Source: an uncultured Lentisphaeria bacterium
Lineage (GTDB): Bacteria; Verrucomicrobiota; Lentisphaeria; Oligosphaerales; Oligosphaeraceae
Assembly: GCA_945827525.1 (NCBI GenBank)
Contig: CALZPA010000004.1
Span: 1-36,930 of the forward strand
Length of the DNA stretch: 36,930 nt
Direction of reading: 5' to 3'
Shown: piece after piece, positions 9,926-18,090 of the stretch
How positions within the stretch are numbered: the stretch's first letter is position 1
How the letters are laid out: each line of letters opens with the position of its first letter
Program-made: the position numbers and the translations under genes
Notes under the pieces: model-generated
Databases searched by the model: none
What the model was told of the DNA's origin: nothing
Seen by the model: the letters and a program-made list of their open reading frames with translations, nothing else

Positions 9926-9970
9926 GGCCTGGGGGAAGGGAGTGGAGTGGGAGTGGAGCGGGGCGTAGGC

Positions 9971-12900
9971 TCAGCGTGTCTGGAGGGCCTGCTGGAGTTG
10001 GACAATGAGGGTGGCCCAGCGTTCCTTCTGGGCGAGGATGGGGGCGAGCTCCTTGGTGTAGGCGGTGGGGGAGGCGACGATGGCGTCGGGGATGACGAGG
10101 GCCTCGGTGGCCTGCCGAATGAGGTCGGGGCTGGCGTTGGGGAGCTTGGCGTAGGCGTCGAGGCGTTGCTGGAGGATGGTTCGGTATTCCAGATCCTGGA
10201 GGCCGTCGCGGAGGTTCTTGAGACGGGTGGAGGGCCAGGGTGTCCAGTCGGGGCCTGGGTACATGAGGTTGCCGCCGCCGTTGGTGGCGGAGGGCGCGGC
10301 GTTCTTGTTGAAGACGCTGCGGAAGAAGGGGACCCAGGGGACTTCGGGCCAGCGGGCGCCGTTGCACATGCGCTCGCGGCAGTCGTCGGTCATCCACTGG
10401 AGGCCGTGGATGGCCTTCTCCTGCTCCTTGAGGCGGAGGTGTTCCTCTGCGTTGGTCTGCCATTCGCGGTTCAGGCCCCAGTAGAGGAGTCCGGAGATGT
10501 TGAGTCGTCGGGTCATCCAGGGGATGATGCGCGGGTCGATGCCGGGGGAGTCGAGGTTGAAGTTGGCGTAGGGGGCGGGCGGGTAGTCGGTGGGGTACCA
10601 CCAGACCTGTTCGCCGAGCTTGAGTCGGGCGTCGGCGTCCGTGGCGCTGAAGTGGTCGAAGAGGGGGCACCAGATGTCGACGTAGCCGAAGAGCCGTTCG
10701 TCGATGTGGGAGGTGTTGAGGCGTGGGATGTCGGGGAAGTCCTGCCTGGTCTGGCGGAAGGCGTCCTGCATCTGGGGGAGTTTGTCGGGGTAGCAGAGGA
10801 TTTCGTCGAAGCCGAAGGCGATGACGCGGTTTCTCCAGCCGTTGCGGTCGATGGGCTCGAGGTTGCGGGCCATGTTGTCGCGGTTTTTGGCGGCGTCGAT
10901 GATGGGGAGGTAGATGTTCTTCATGCCCCGCTTGAGGCAGTGCCGGATTTCGTCCTCGGAGAGGAAGGCTCGGTTGCCGCACCAGAGGTTCTGCGGGTCG
11001 AGATGGTGGTCGAGGATGAAGTCGAGGTAGCGGAGTCGCCTGTCCTGGGGCATGGGCTTGCCGTAGAAGGCGCTGGCCCAGGCGGGCGTGAAGCAGAAAG
11101 CGGTCGAGAGGGAGAATTCGTCGGGCAGGGCGAAGGGAAGGATGGTGACGTTGAGGGGCAGTGAGAGGTCAAGGGAGGGCTGTCCCTCGCGCCGGATGCG
11201 CGCCGTGAGGCGGAACGCGGCCTGGCCGGTGAGTCCGCGCGGGGCGGCGAGGTCGAGCCAGAGTCGGCTGAGGTGGGTGGCGGAGAAGGTATGGGAGGGG
11301 GCGGCGAGCGGGACGAGGACGTCGGGGACGTCATGCTGGACGGGGGCGTTCCGGAGACAGGTGCGGATGTCGCGGACCTCGAACGCGGAGACGGCGGGCA
11401 TGAGCTGGCGGGCGAGGTCGTCGAGTGGCTCGATGGCGAGCGTGACGTCGGCGGCGGGGAGGTGTCCGGGGATGATGGCGACGGTCTGGAGGGAGCCGGT
11501 CTCGCCCTGGGCGAGGACGAGTCTGCGGACGGGCTGGACATTGCCGCAGTAGGCGTCGGGGGCGACCTTGACGGTGGGCGCCTCGGTGAGGAGGACGCAG
11601 CCGTCGCGGTGTCCGGGCTTGCCGGGCGCGAAGAGCGCGGAGAAGCGTGAGATGTCGGCCTCGAGGGCGGCGAGGCTCAGGTTGAGCTGGGACAGGCGGT
11701 CGAGGGCGGCGAGGCGAGCGGCGAAGGGTTCGTCGGCGTCGCCGAGGATGTGGGCGAGGTGGTCGAACTGGGCGTGGCAGTCATCGAGGCGTTTCCGGAA
11801 GGGGTTGGGGTTGAGCTGCGGCAGTTGGCGGAGGCGGCTGGCGGTGTCGTCGAGGCGCATCTGGGGGAGGAAGCGCAGGCGGAAGAGTGCCTCCTCGAGC
11901 CGCGTGGTCTCGGGCTGGTCAGGTTCATAGTCGAGGAGGGCAGCGAGGGCGAAGCTGTCGGTGTGGTGGAACGACTGGGTGGGAGGCCAGGCGGCGACGT
12001 GGTGGGCTGGGTTGTTCTCGCGTCCGGCGAGGAGCTTCCAGACCTGTGCGTGGGAGGGTGTGGCGCCGAGAGGGCGGAGAGGGATGGTCATGGTGGCCGT
12101 CCAGCCGTGTTCGCCGTGCTTGACTGTGGCCGTCCAGCCGGAGTTGAAGCCGGGGTCGCGCTGTTTGGAGCCGACGGTGCAGGCGGCGTCGTAGCGGGTG
12201 CCGAGGGAGTTGACGGCGAAGTGGAAGTAGCGGTTGGAGGAGGGGTCTGGCATGAGCATGAGCTCGGCGCAGTCGTCGCGCCAGACTTTGCCGTCTGGGG
12301 TGGTTTCGCCCTGTTGGCGCCGTGCCAGGTCCGAGGCGAGGCAGGTGAACTGGGCGTGGAGGGCGCTGCGGGTGAGGAGGAGCCGGACGGTGGTCTGCTC
12401 CCGATGGGTGGGCAGGAGGGTGATGGCGGGTGCGGCTGACCAATCGTGGGAGGAAGGTGCGTCGTCGCTGGGCCTGATGGGGAGGGCGAAGGCGCTGAAG
12501 GGGGGAAGGGCAAGGGCGGGACGCGGGAAGCCGCGGCGTTCGGGGGCGGAGACGGTGATGTCGCCGAGGAGGGTCTCGGAGGGTTCGGTCTCGCTGCCCT
12601 CGATCCAGAGCGCGGCGGGCGTCTCGGCGTCGGGGTGCCGGAACTGGATGTCGGCAAGGGCGGGCTGGCTCATGTCATCGACGAAGATGCTGTAGGTGCG
12701 GCTGAGGGAGCTGATGACATAGCGGACATGGTGCCAGGTGTTGTGGGCGAGGGTGGGGCCGTCGAGCCAGCGTCCGTTGCTGTTTGGGGTGAGCTTGCCG
12801 TTGCGGAAGAGGACGGCGGCGAGCTGACGGCCGCGGGCGTCGCGGACGAAGAGCATGTAGCGCGCGGAGGGGGTGACGGGGTTGAGCCAGTAGTCGACGA

Positions 12901-13171
12901 GGGTGACGTCGGCGTTGGCCTGGCGGAGCTGGTCGCCGAAGGCGGGGCTCGTCCAGGAGGGCGTGTGGGTGTTGCCGCCCTTGGTGGTGACGAGGCGGAG
13001 GGCGTGGCGGACGGGCGCGTCGGCGGGGGGCGTGATGACCTCGCGGACGCCTCTGGTGGTCGGCTTGAGCTGCGCGTCGGCGAAGGCTTCGCGGTAGAGG
13101 ACGGTATGGCTGGCGGCATGGAGGGCGGCGCCCAGCGTGAGCAGGGCGATGGCGGTCAGAAACATCTTCAT
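9971..13171 (-). CDS. secreted multidomain DUF4091 (GH123-like) protein with sugar-binding domains
   Basis: The 1066-aa product has a clear signal peptide ('MKMFLTAIALLTLGAALHA'). The start at 13171 is supported by GGGAGAA 7 nt upstream; the longer frame upstream is non-coding. After the signal comes a beta-sandwich-like region (about 25-215), then a CBM9/DOMON-like segment (about 235-400, 'WRDDCAELMLMPDP'). A long middle part leads into a C-terminal DUF4091/GH123-like barrel. Its tail shows 'GGNLMYPGPDWTPWPSTRL' and 'LRDGLQDLEY', typical of DUF4091. The Asp789-Glu790 pair in 'GFDEIL' fits the Asp-Glu catalytic pair known for GH123 N-acetyl-galactosaminidases. Many DUF4091 proteins have no proven activity, so the substrate is unknown. 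Confidence 0.85.
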   Translation of the reverse strand: MKMFLTAIALLTLGAALHAASHTVLYREAFADAQLKPTTRGVREVITPPADAPVRHALRLVTTKGGNTHTPSWTSPAFGDQLRQANADVTLVDYWLNPVTPSARYMLFVRDARGRQLAAVLFRNGKLTPNSNGRWLDGPTLAHNTWHHVRYVISSLSRTYSIFVDDMSQPALADIQFRHPDAETPAALWIEGSETEPSETLLGDITVSAPERRGFPRPALALPPFSAFALPIRPSDDAPSSHDWSAAPAITLLPTHREQTTVRLLLTRSALHAQFTCLASDLARRQQGETTPDGKVWRDDCAELMLMPDPSSNRYFHFAVNSLGTRYDAACTVGSKQRDPGFNSGWTATVKHGEHGWTATMTIPLRPLGATPSHAQVWKLLAGRENNPAHHVAAWPPTQSFHHTDSFALAALLDYEPDQPETTRLEEALFRLRFLPQMRLDDTASRLRQLPQLNPNPFRKRLDDCHAQFDHLAHILGDADEPFAARLAALDRLSQLNLSLAALEADISRFSALFAPGKPGHRDGCVLLTEAPTVKVAPDAYCGNVQPVRRLVLAQGETGSLQTVAIIPGHLPAADVTLAIEPLDDLARQLMPAVSAFEVRDIRTCLRNAPVQHDVPDVLVPLAAPSHTFSATHLSRLWLDLAAPRGLTGQAAFRLTARIRREGQPSLDLSLPLNVTILPFALPDEFSLSTAFCFTPAWASAFYGKPMPQDRRLRYLDFILDHHLDPQNLWCGNRAFLSEDEIRHCLKRGMKNIYLPIIDAAKNRDNMARNLEPIDRNGWRNRVIAFGFDEILCYPDKLPQMQDAFRQTRQDFPDIPRLNTSHIDERLFGYVDIWCPLFDHFSATDADARLKLGEQVWWYPTDYPPAPYANFNLDSPGIDPRIIPWMTRRLNISGLLYWGLNREWQTNAEEHLRLKEQEKAIHGLQWMTDDCRERMCNGARWPEVPWVPFFRSVFNKNAAPSATNGGGNLMYPGPDWTPWPSTRLKNLRDGLQDLEYRTILQQRLDAYAKLPNASPDLIRQATEALVIPDAIVASPTAYTKELAPILAQKERWATLIVQLQQALQTR

Positions 13172-13308
13172 GCGTGGTTCTCCCGATGAGTGAGGGATGT
13201 CGCGAGGCCAATGGCTGGAGAGCGTTCGGGACGGTTGGTGGCGTCGTGCGTGTGGGGCGAGGGGCGGCTTCCCCTCCAGCCCGACGGCGAGGCGTCGACG
13301 GGTCAGAG

Positions 13309-13337
13309 GCCCCTTCGGCCCGTTTGGGCGAAGGGGC
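13309..13337. other. strong hairpin in the 236-nt spacer between the two DUF4091 genes
   Basis: GCCCCTTCG (13309-13317) pairs with CGAAGGGGC (13329-13337). A bulged G and an inner CCC/GGG extend the stem around a GTTT loop. There is no T tract on the minus strand. It lies in the largest gap inside the ten-gene cluster (13172-13407), which otherwise holds no gene. A role in processing or partial termination is inference. Confidence 0.5.
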
Positions 13338-13407
13338 ACTCTTCGGTTGCTCGCCGTGTGTTTTTCCGGGCGAGGGGGCTGTCCGCCGTTTCTGTGGCTG
13401 TGGCGGG

Positions 13408-15069
13408 TCAGCTGCGTCGTTGGTTGGCGGCGGCGATGGCGCGGTTGAGCCGTTCGCGGAGGTCGAGAAGCCACTGTGGGTCATGGGGATAGTGGCGCAT
13501 GTCGAGGGTGTAGTCGAGGCCGTCGTGGATGAGGGCGACGGTGGCGTCGCGACCGAGGAGGCGTTCGTGGAGCTGGAGGGCGCGGAGGTCCTGGAGTCCC
13601 TCGGTGAAGGACTCGAAGGCGATGGTGTCGATGGGGCCGTCGGGGCCGGGGAAGACGTTGAAGGAGCCGCCGCCGACGTGGGCGCGTGAGGCGGTGGTGT
13701 CCTTCCAGGGGTCGATGTCCCAGTCGAGCGAGAACTGCGAGAACCAGAAGTTGTAGCCCCAGTGGAGGAAGCCGTCCATGCGATAGAGGTAGAGGAGGAC
13801 GCCGATGATGCGGGTGCGGATGGATGGGACGCCGTACTGGCGGTTGGGGAGGTTGTCCTGGACATTGCCGCAGTAGTAGACCCAGCGCTGGGCGACGGGC
13901 TCGTCGCGGAACTGGTCGACGGTGACGGTGACGGGCACGGGGCGGCGCATCAGGCCGGTCCGGAAGAAGTCCAGGTCGGACATGGCGTCGATGATGGGGA
14001 ATTCCTCCTCGTCGATGAGGGCCTTGACGATGTCGGAGGCCTTGCGGTAGGAGTCGAGATGGACGAGCGAGGGCTCGTCGGAGATGTGGAAGTAGCATTT
14101 GCGGGAGAGGTTGCGGGAGCGCAGGAACTGGACGAGCTGCGGGAGGAGCTGTCCGAGGAAGTCCTGGTACTCGGGGCTGTCGGCGGCGACGTCCCAGCCG
14201 AAGCGGCGGGTGCCGTTGACGATGATTTTTGGGGTGAAGCGCGCTCCCCACTGGGTGAAGATGTGAGACATCTCGAAGAGTTCGATGCCATGCTGCCGAG
14301 CGAGGGCGATCCAGCGGTCGAGGTTGGAGAAGTCGAACTGGTAGTGTCCGTCGCGCTCGGTGATGTCGAGGAGCTGGGCGGTGGGGCGCTCGTGGCCAAC
14401 GCCGGTGTCGAGAGGGACGCTCCAGAGCGGCGTGTAGAGGACGTTGTTGCCGTGGGCGGCCATGTCGTCGAAGTAGCGTCCGAGGAGGTTCCAGAGGGGT
14501 TCGGTCCAGGGGGCGAGGCGGTAGTGGTGGGCGATGCAGTCGACGTAGAACCAGTTGATGTTGTGGAGGGTCTGCGGCGGTAGGGCGAAGGGGAGGATCT
14601 CCAGGGTGAGGGTGGCGGTGGCCTCGGGGAACTGCCGGGCGGGCCAGGGAAGGGTGGCCGGCGAGTCGGGGATGGCGCGGAAGGTGATGGGGAAGGTGCC
14701 GGGCGCGGCGTCTGCGGGCAGGTCGACGGTGACCCAGACGGCCATCCAGGCGCCCCACAGCGCGCGGAGCGGGCGGTCGTCGGCGGGGACGAGCGGTGCG
14801 GGGTAGAGGCCGGGCTCGGCGGAGATCTTGAAGGGGTCCGAGCGGACGGCCGGATAGTCGCAGGGGACGAGCTGGACTTCGCGGAGGGAGATGCGGTCGC
14901 GTAGGGGCGAGTCGGCGACGAGCCGGAAGCGGTCGTTGGCGTCAGAGCGGATGGCGACCTGGCAGGCGACGCGCTCGCCTGCGGCGGCGGAGAGGGCGGT
15001 CAGCGGGGCGGCCTCCAGCTCGGGGCGGGGCAGCACTTTCTCAAGGGAGCTGATGATGCGGATTTCCAT
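13408..15069 (-). CDS. DUF4091 (GH123-like) protein without signal peptide
   Basis: The 553-aa product starts directly with 'MEIRIISSLEKVLP' and has no signal sequence, so it should act in the cytoplasm. An N-terminal beta-sandwich region (about 1-160) is typical of DUF4091/GH123 proteins. A TIM-barrel-like part follows, with 'CYFHISDEPSLV', whose Asp331-Glu332 matches the Asp-Glu pair of GH123. The C-terminal signature 'GGGSFNVFPGPDGPIDTI...FTEGLQDLRAL' is classic DUF4091. It is a compact relative of the secreted downstream gene. The two may process the same glycan on either side of the membrane. No Shine-Dalgarno motif precedes the start. A glycosidase role is likely; beta-N-acetylhexosaminidase specificity is only a possibility. 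Confidence 0.85.
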   Translation of the reverse strand: MEIRIISSLEKVLPRPELEAAPLTALSAAAGERVACQVAIRSDANDRFRLVADSPLRDRISLREVQLVPCDYPAVRSDPFKISAEPGLYPAPLVPADDRPLRALWGAWMAVWVTVDLPADAAPGTFPITFRAIPDSPATLPWPARQFPEATATLTLEILPFALPPQTLHNINWFYVDCIAHHYRLAPWTEPLWNLLGRYFDDMAAHGNNVLYTPLWSVPLDTGVGHERPTAQLLDITERDGHYQFDFSNLDRWIALARQHGIELFEMSHIFTQWGARFTPKIIVNGTRRFGWDVAADSPEYQDFLGQLLPQLVQFLRSRNLSRKCYFHISDEPSLVHLDSYRKASDIVKALIDEEEFPIIDAMSDLDFFRTGLMRRPVPVTVTVDQFRDEPVAQRWVYYCGNVQDNLPNRQYGVPSIRTRIIGVLLYLYRMDGFLHWGYNFWFSQFSLDWDIDPWKDTTASRAHVGGGSFNVFPGPDGPIDTIAFESFTEGLQDLRALQLHERLLGRDATVALIHDGLDYTLDMRHYPHDPQWLLDLRERLNRAIAAANQRRS

Positions 15070-15136
15070 GGGACATCGGGGGGTGCTGGGTGATGGGATG
15101 GTGGCGGCGGGTGTGGTCGGTCAGTTGTTCAGTCAG

Positions 15137-18046
15137 TCAGTTGTCGCAGGGGACGAGTCGGAGCCAGTCGAGGTTGAGTCCGCGTCCGCAGTCGTTGGTG
15201 AGGGTGAGGGTGTGGGTGCCTGGCGTGAGGGTGAGGAGGACGGGCTGTCCCTTGAGCGCGGGGTAGACGTTTTGCCAGTCGTCCTTGGCGGAGCTCCAGC
15301 CGAAGGTGTTGGGGAAGGCGGTGCGCTGGGGGGCGTCGCCGTCGAGCGAGACGAGCCGGGTGGCGCCCTCGAGGTGGTCGCAGCAGGCGCGTGCCTGGAG
15401 GAGGTAGCGTCCGGCCTTGGGGACGGAGAAGGTCCAGGCGAGGGCGTGTCCCTCGCGGTCCCAGAGCTTGAACGCCTTGCCGTCGGCCCCGGGCTTGCCC
15501 TCGACGGAGACGCCCCGGCTGGGCGTGTCGCCCTCGGCGGTCTTGGGGAGCGTCTGTCCGGAGAAGTCCTCGGCCTGGATGATGATGGCGTCCTGGCTGC
15601 GCGGGGCGAGTCCGAGGGCCTTGAGGTCGGGCTGGCGGTACCCGCTGAGGAGCTCGTGGGGGACGTCGGTGACGCGGATGGTGAAGGTGATGGCGGCCTT
15701 GGTGACGGGCTGGTCGAGGGTGACGGAGAAGCGGTTGGGTCCGGGGCGGTCGAACTGCCTGATGACGCGCTCGGTCTTGGCGGTCCAGGGGCCGCCGTCG
15801 ACGGCGATGGCGATGTCGAGAGCCTGGCGTCCGTCGGTGACGATGAGCCGCTGCGGCTCGGGGCTGGCGACGGACGCGCCGCTGATGAGGGCGGAGGAGA
15901 AGGTCTGTGGGCTGGAGAATGCGACGCGGTCGGTGAGGGTGATGGTTTCGGCGGCGCGGTCGAGGACGACGGTGCGGGTGAGCGAGGTGAGCTCGGGGAC
16001 GTCGTAGGCGTCTGCGAAGTCGAGCGTGAGCTCGTCGCGCAGGTCGGAGAAGCTGGTGTGGATGAAGGTTCCCCGGGCGTTGCGTCCGGGGCGCTGGAGC
16101 TTGCCGGCGACGACGGGGACGGAGTGTCCGAAGGAGTTGAGGAGATTGAAGGTGTAGCGGAGGTTGCTGAAGGTCTGTCGGGTGTAGGTTTCGGCGCCCG
16201 GGTCGATGAGGAGTCGGCTGGAGTCGGCGGCGATGAGGAAGGAGCCGACGTCGTTGTGGTTGTGGTGTTCGCCGTTGTGTCCGCCCTTGATGGCGATGCC
16301 GAAGGGGATGCCTCTGGCGGTGGTGGAGCGGAGGAGATGGATGCCGGCGTCGGGGAAGGCGGAGCGGAGGGGGAAGGTGGCCTTGTCGGGGAGCTGCTGG
16401 TTGAGTCTGGCGGCGGCGTCGAAGGCGATGAGGGGCATGATGGGGAAGGCGGAGTTGAGGACGGAGGCGGGGACGGGTCTGCGGTTGAGCGCCTGGGGCC
16501 AGTGGCGGGCGATGAGGAGCGAGTAGTGGTCGGAGGGGCGGGCGTTGACGCCGCAGTCGGCGAACGCGGGCGCGATGCCCTCGGAGAGCTGGATGCGGGT
16601 GGCGAAGGCGGCGATGTTCGGCAGGCTGGGGTGGTCGAAGATGGAGAGCTTGCCGTTGGTCTCTTGGAGGATGTGCTCGCCCATGACGAGGAAGTGGCCG
16701 AAGCCGTAGAGCCAGTAGCCGATGCCCTCGCTGCAGTAGCCGTCGGGGGTGAAGCCGGCGAGGAAGCGCTGGTTGGAGAGTTCGGCGGTGGCGATGACCT
16801 CGGCGCGGATGGTCTTATCGGGGACGAGGGTGAGGATGCAGTTGACGAGGTTGCCGGTGCAGACGGCGTTCCAGTTGTGGGTGGCGCTCATCCAGCTATG
16901 GCCGGTCATGTCCTCGCCGCGGACGCTGCGGAGATAGGGGTCGATGGCGCGGCGGTGCGCCTCGCGCCGGATGGCGGCGCGGGTCTCCGGCTTCAGTCGG
17001 TCCTGGAACCAGTAGTCAACGGTCGCCAGGTCGGAGGCGCGCTCCGAGCAGAACAGGTCGACGTAGAATTTCCTCTGGTTGAAGTTGGAGAGGGAGGCGT
17101 CGTGCGCGGGGAGAAGCCAGCTCCTCTCGGCGAGGATGGCGGCGATGTCGCGCTCGAGCGCGGGGAGGAAGCGTCCGCGGTTCTCGAGGGCCTCGGCGAC
17201 GGCGAGGGTGTAGAGGCGCCGTCGCCTTTCGAAGTAGGGCCGTTCGTAGGTGGTGCGGTTGCCGGTTCTGTTGTAGAGGAGGTAGTCCTCGTCGCGGAGC
17301 TCGGGCGGCTCGGAGGCGGCGAATTTCTCGGCCTGGGCGAGGAGGGCTTCACGGCCGGTGGTGTTGGGGAGGCTGTCCCACTTGTCGCGGCGGTCGACGG
17401 GGAAGCCGAGGCCGCGTGGCTCGTCGTTGAGCAGGGCGGCGATGTCGGCGACGCGCTTGGGTGAGAGTGGCGGCAGGCCGGTGAGGGTGACGAGGGCGAC
17501 GCCCTTGGCCTCGTCGGGGCTGAGCTCCTCGAGGCGGAGGTCGTCGAGGGCGTCGTGGGCGAGGGCGCCGTTGGCGGAGTGGATCCAGATGCGCGCGGTG
17601 ACGGCCTTGGGGTCGCGGGGACAGAAATGGAGACGGTTCTCGCGCCAGTTTCGGGACAGCTCCATGGAGAGGACGACCTCGCCGGAGCGGCGGTCCAGGA
17701 GCATCTTGCCGTTGGCGTCGAAGTAGCGGATGTAGACGGAGGTCCCCTGGGAGGTCTCGTTGAGCCGGCGCGCCCAGAAGGAGAGGCGATAGACGGCGCC
17801 CTGGCGGACGGGGAAGGGTTCGGAGAGCAGGTCGGAGCCGACGGTCGCGGAGTCGTCGCGGATGACGAGTCCGAGCTTGCCCGAGTGCGCGGCGCGTGGC
17901 TCGGCGGTGCCCATGGCGTTGCGTGTGGTCCAGTGGGCGAGTCCCTGCTCGAAGTCGAGGTTGGGGACGTCGAGGAGCGTGGCGGCGGAGAGGGCGGTGC
18001 CTGTGAGCAGCAGCGCCAGCGGAGACAGAAGCGGCTTTGTGGTCAT
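15137..18046 (-). CDS. secreted heparinase II/III-family polysaccharide lyase with terminal sugar-binding domains
   Basis: The 969-aa product starts at 18046 with a signal peptide ('MTTKPLLSPLALLLTGTALSA'); a weak TGAGG lies upstream. Residues about 25-175 look like a CBM4/9-type beta-sandwich ('NLDFEQGLAHW'). An alpha/alpha-toroid region (about 230-530) follows. The heparinase II/III beta-sheet domain then begins at the hallmark around residues 588-603, with E593, H594, H595, N596, H597, N598 and D599. Residues about 820-969 ('IIQAEDFSG') resemble a CBM6/35-like module. Enzymes of this superfamily cleave uronic-acid-containing polysaccharides such as heparin, heparan sulfate or alginate by beta-elimination. 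The substrate cannot be read from the sequence. Confidence 0.88.
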   Translation of the reverse strand: MTTKPLLSPLALLLTGTALSAATLLDVPNLDFEQGLAHWTTRNAMGTAEPRAAHSGKLGLVIRDDSATVGSDLLSEPFPVRQGAVYRLSFWARRLNETSQGTSVYIRYFDANGKMLLDRRSGEVVLSMELSRNWRENRLHFCPRDPKAVTARIWIHSANGALAHDALDDLRLEELSPDEAKGVALVTLTGLPPLSPKRVADIAALLNDEPRGLGFPVDRRDKWDSLPNTTGREALLAQAEKFAASEPPELRDEDYLLYNRTGNRTTYERPYFERRRRLYTLAVAEALENRGRFLPALERDIAAILAERSWLLPAHDASLSNFNQRKFYVDLFCSERASDLATVDYWFQDRLKPETRAAIRREAHRRAIDPYLRSVRGEDMTGHSWMSATHNWNAVCTGNLVNCILTLVPDKTIRAEVIATAELSNQRFLAGFTPDGYCSEGIGYWLYGFGHFLVMGEHILQETNGKLSIFDHPSLPNIAAFATRIQLSEGIAPAFADCGVNARPSDHYSLLIARHWPQALNRRPVPASVLNSAFPIMPLIAFDAAARLNQQLPDKATFPLRSAFPDAGIHLLRSTTARGIPFGIAIKGGHNGEHHNHNDVGSFLIAADSSRLLIDPGAETYTRQTFSNLRYTFNLLNSFGHSVPVVAGKLQRPGRNARGTFIHTSFSDLRDELTLDFADAYDVPELTSLTRTVVLDRAAETITLTDRVAFSSPQTFSSALISGASVASPEPQRLIVTDGRQALDIAIAVDGGPWTAKTERVIRQFDRPGPNRFSVTLDQPVTKAAITFTIRVTDVPHELLSGYRQPDLKALGLAPRSQDAIIIQAEDFSGQTLPKTAEGDTPSRGVSVEGKPGADGKAFKLWDREGHALAWTFSVPKAGRYLLQARACCDHLEGATRLVSLDGDAPQRTAFPNTFGWSSAKDDWQNVYPALKGQPVLLTLTPGTHTLTLTNDCGRGLNLDWLRLVPCDN

Positions 18047-18069
18047 GGCTGTGGCCTCAGTTGGTGTGT

Positions 18070-18078
18070 GGGGGGGGG
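18070..18078. repeat. G9 homopolymer (C9 on the coding strand) upstream of a heparinase gene
   Basis: Nine consecutive Gs on the plus strand lie in the 44-nt gap between the MBL/SGNH fusion gene and the heparinase start, about 24 nt before the ATG. Tracts of this length can slip during replication. No reading frame crosses it, so any effect would be on the mRNA leader. Confidence 0.5.
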
Positions 18079-18090
18079 CGGAGTGAGGGT

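Noticed and set aside
8138-11164. 1008-codon plus-strand open frame
   Set aside because: Runs through the carB terminator and lies antisense to dsbD and the DUF4091 gene; the composition is that of a shadow frame.
14891-17464. 857-codon plus-strand open frame opposite the heparinase gene
   Set aside because: Gly/Glu/Val-rich antisense product; the minus strand encodes a protein with a signal peptide and heparinase motifs.
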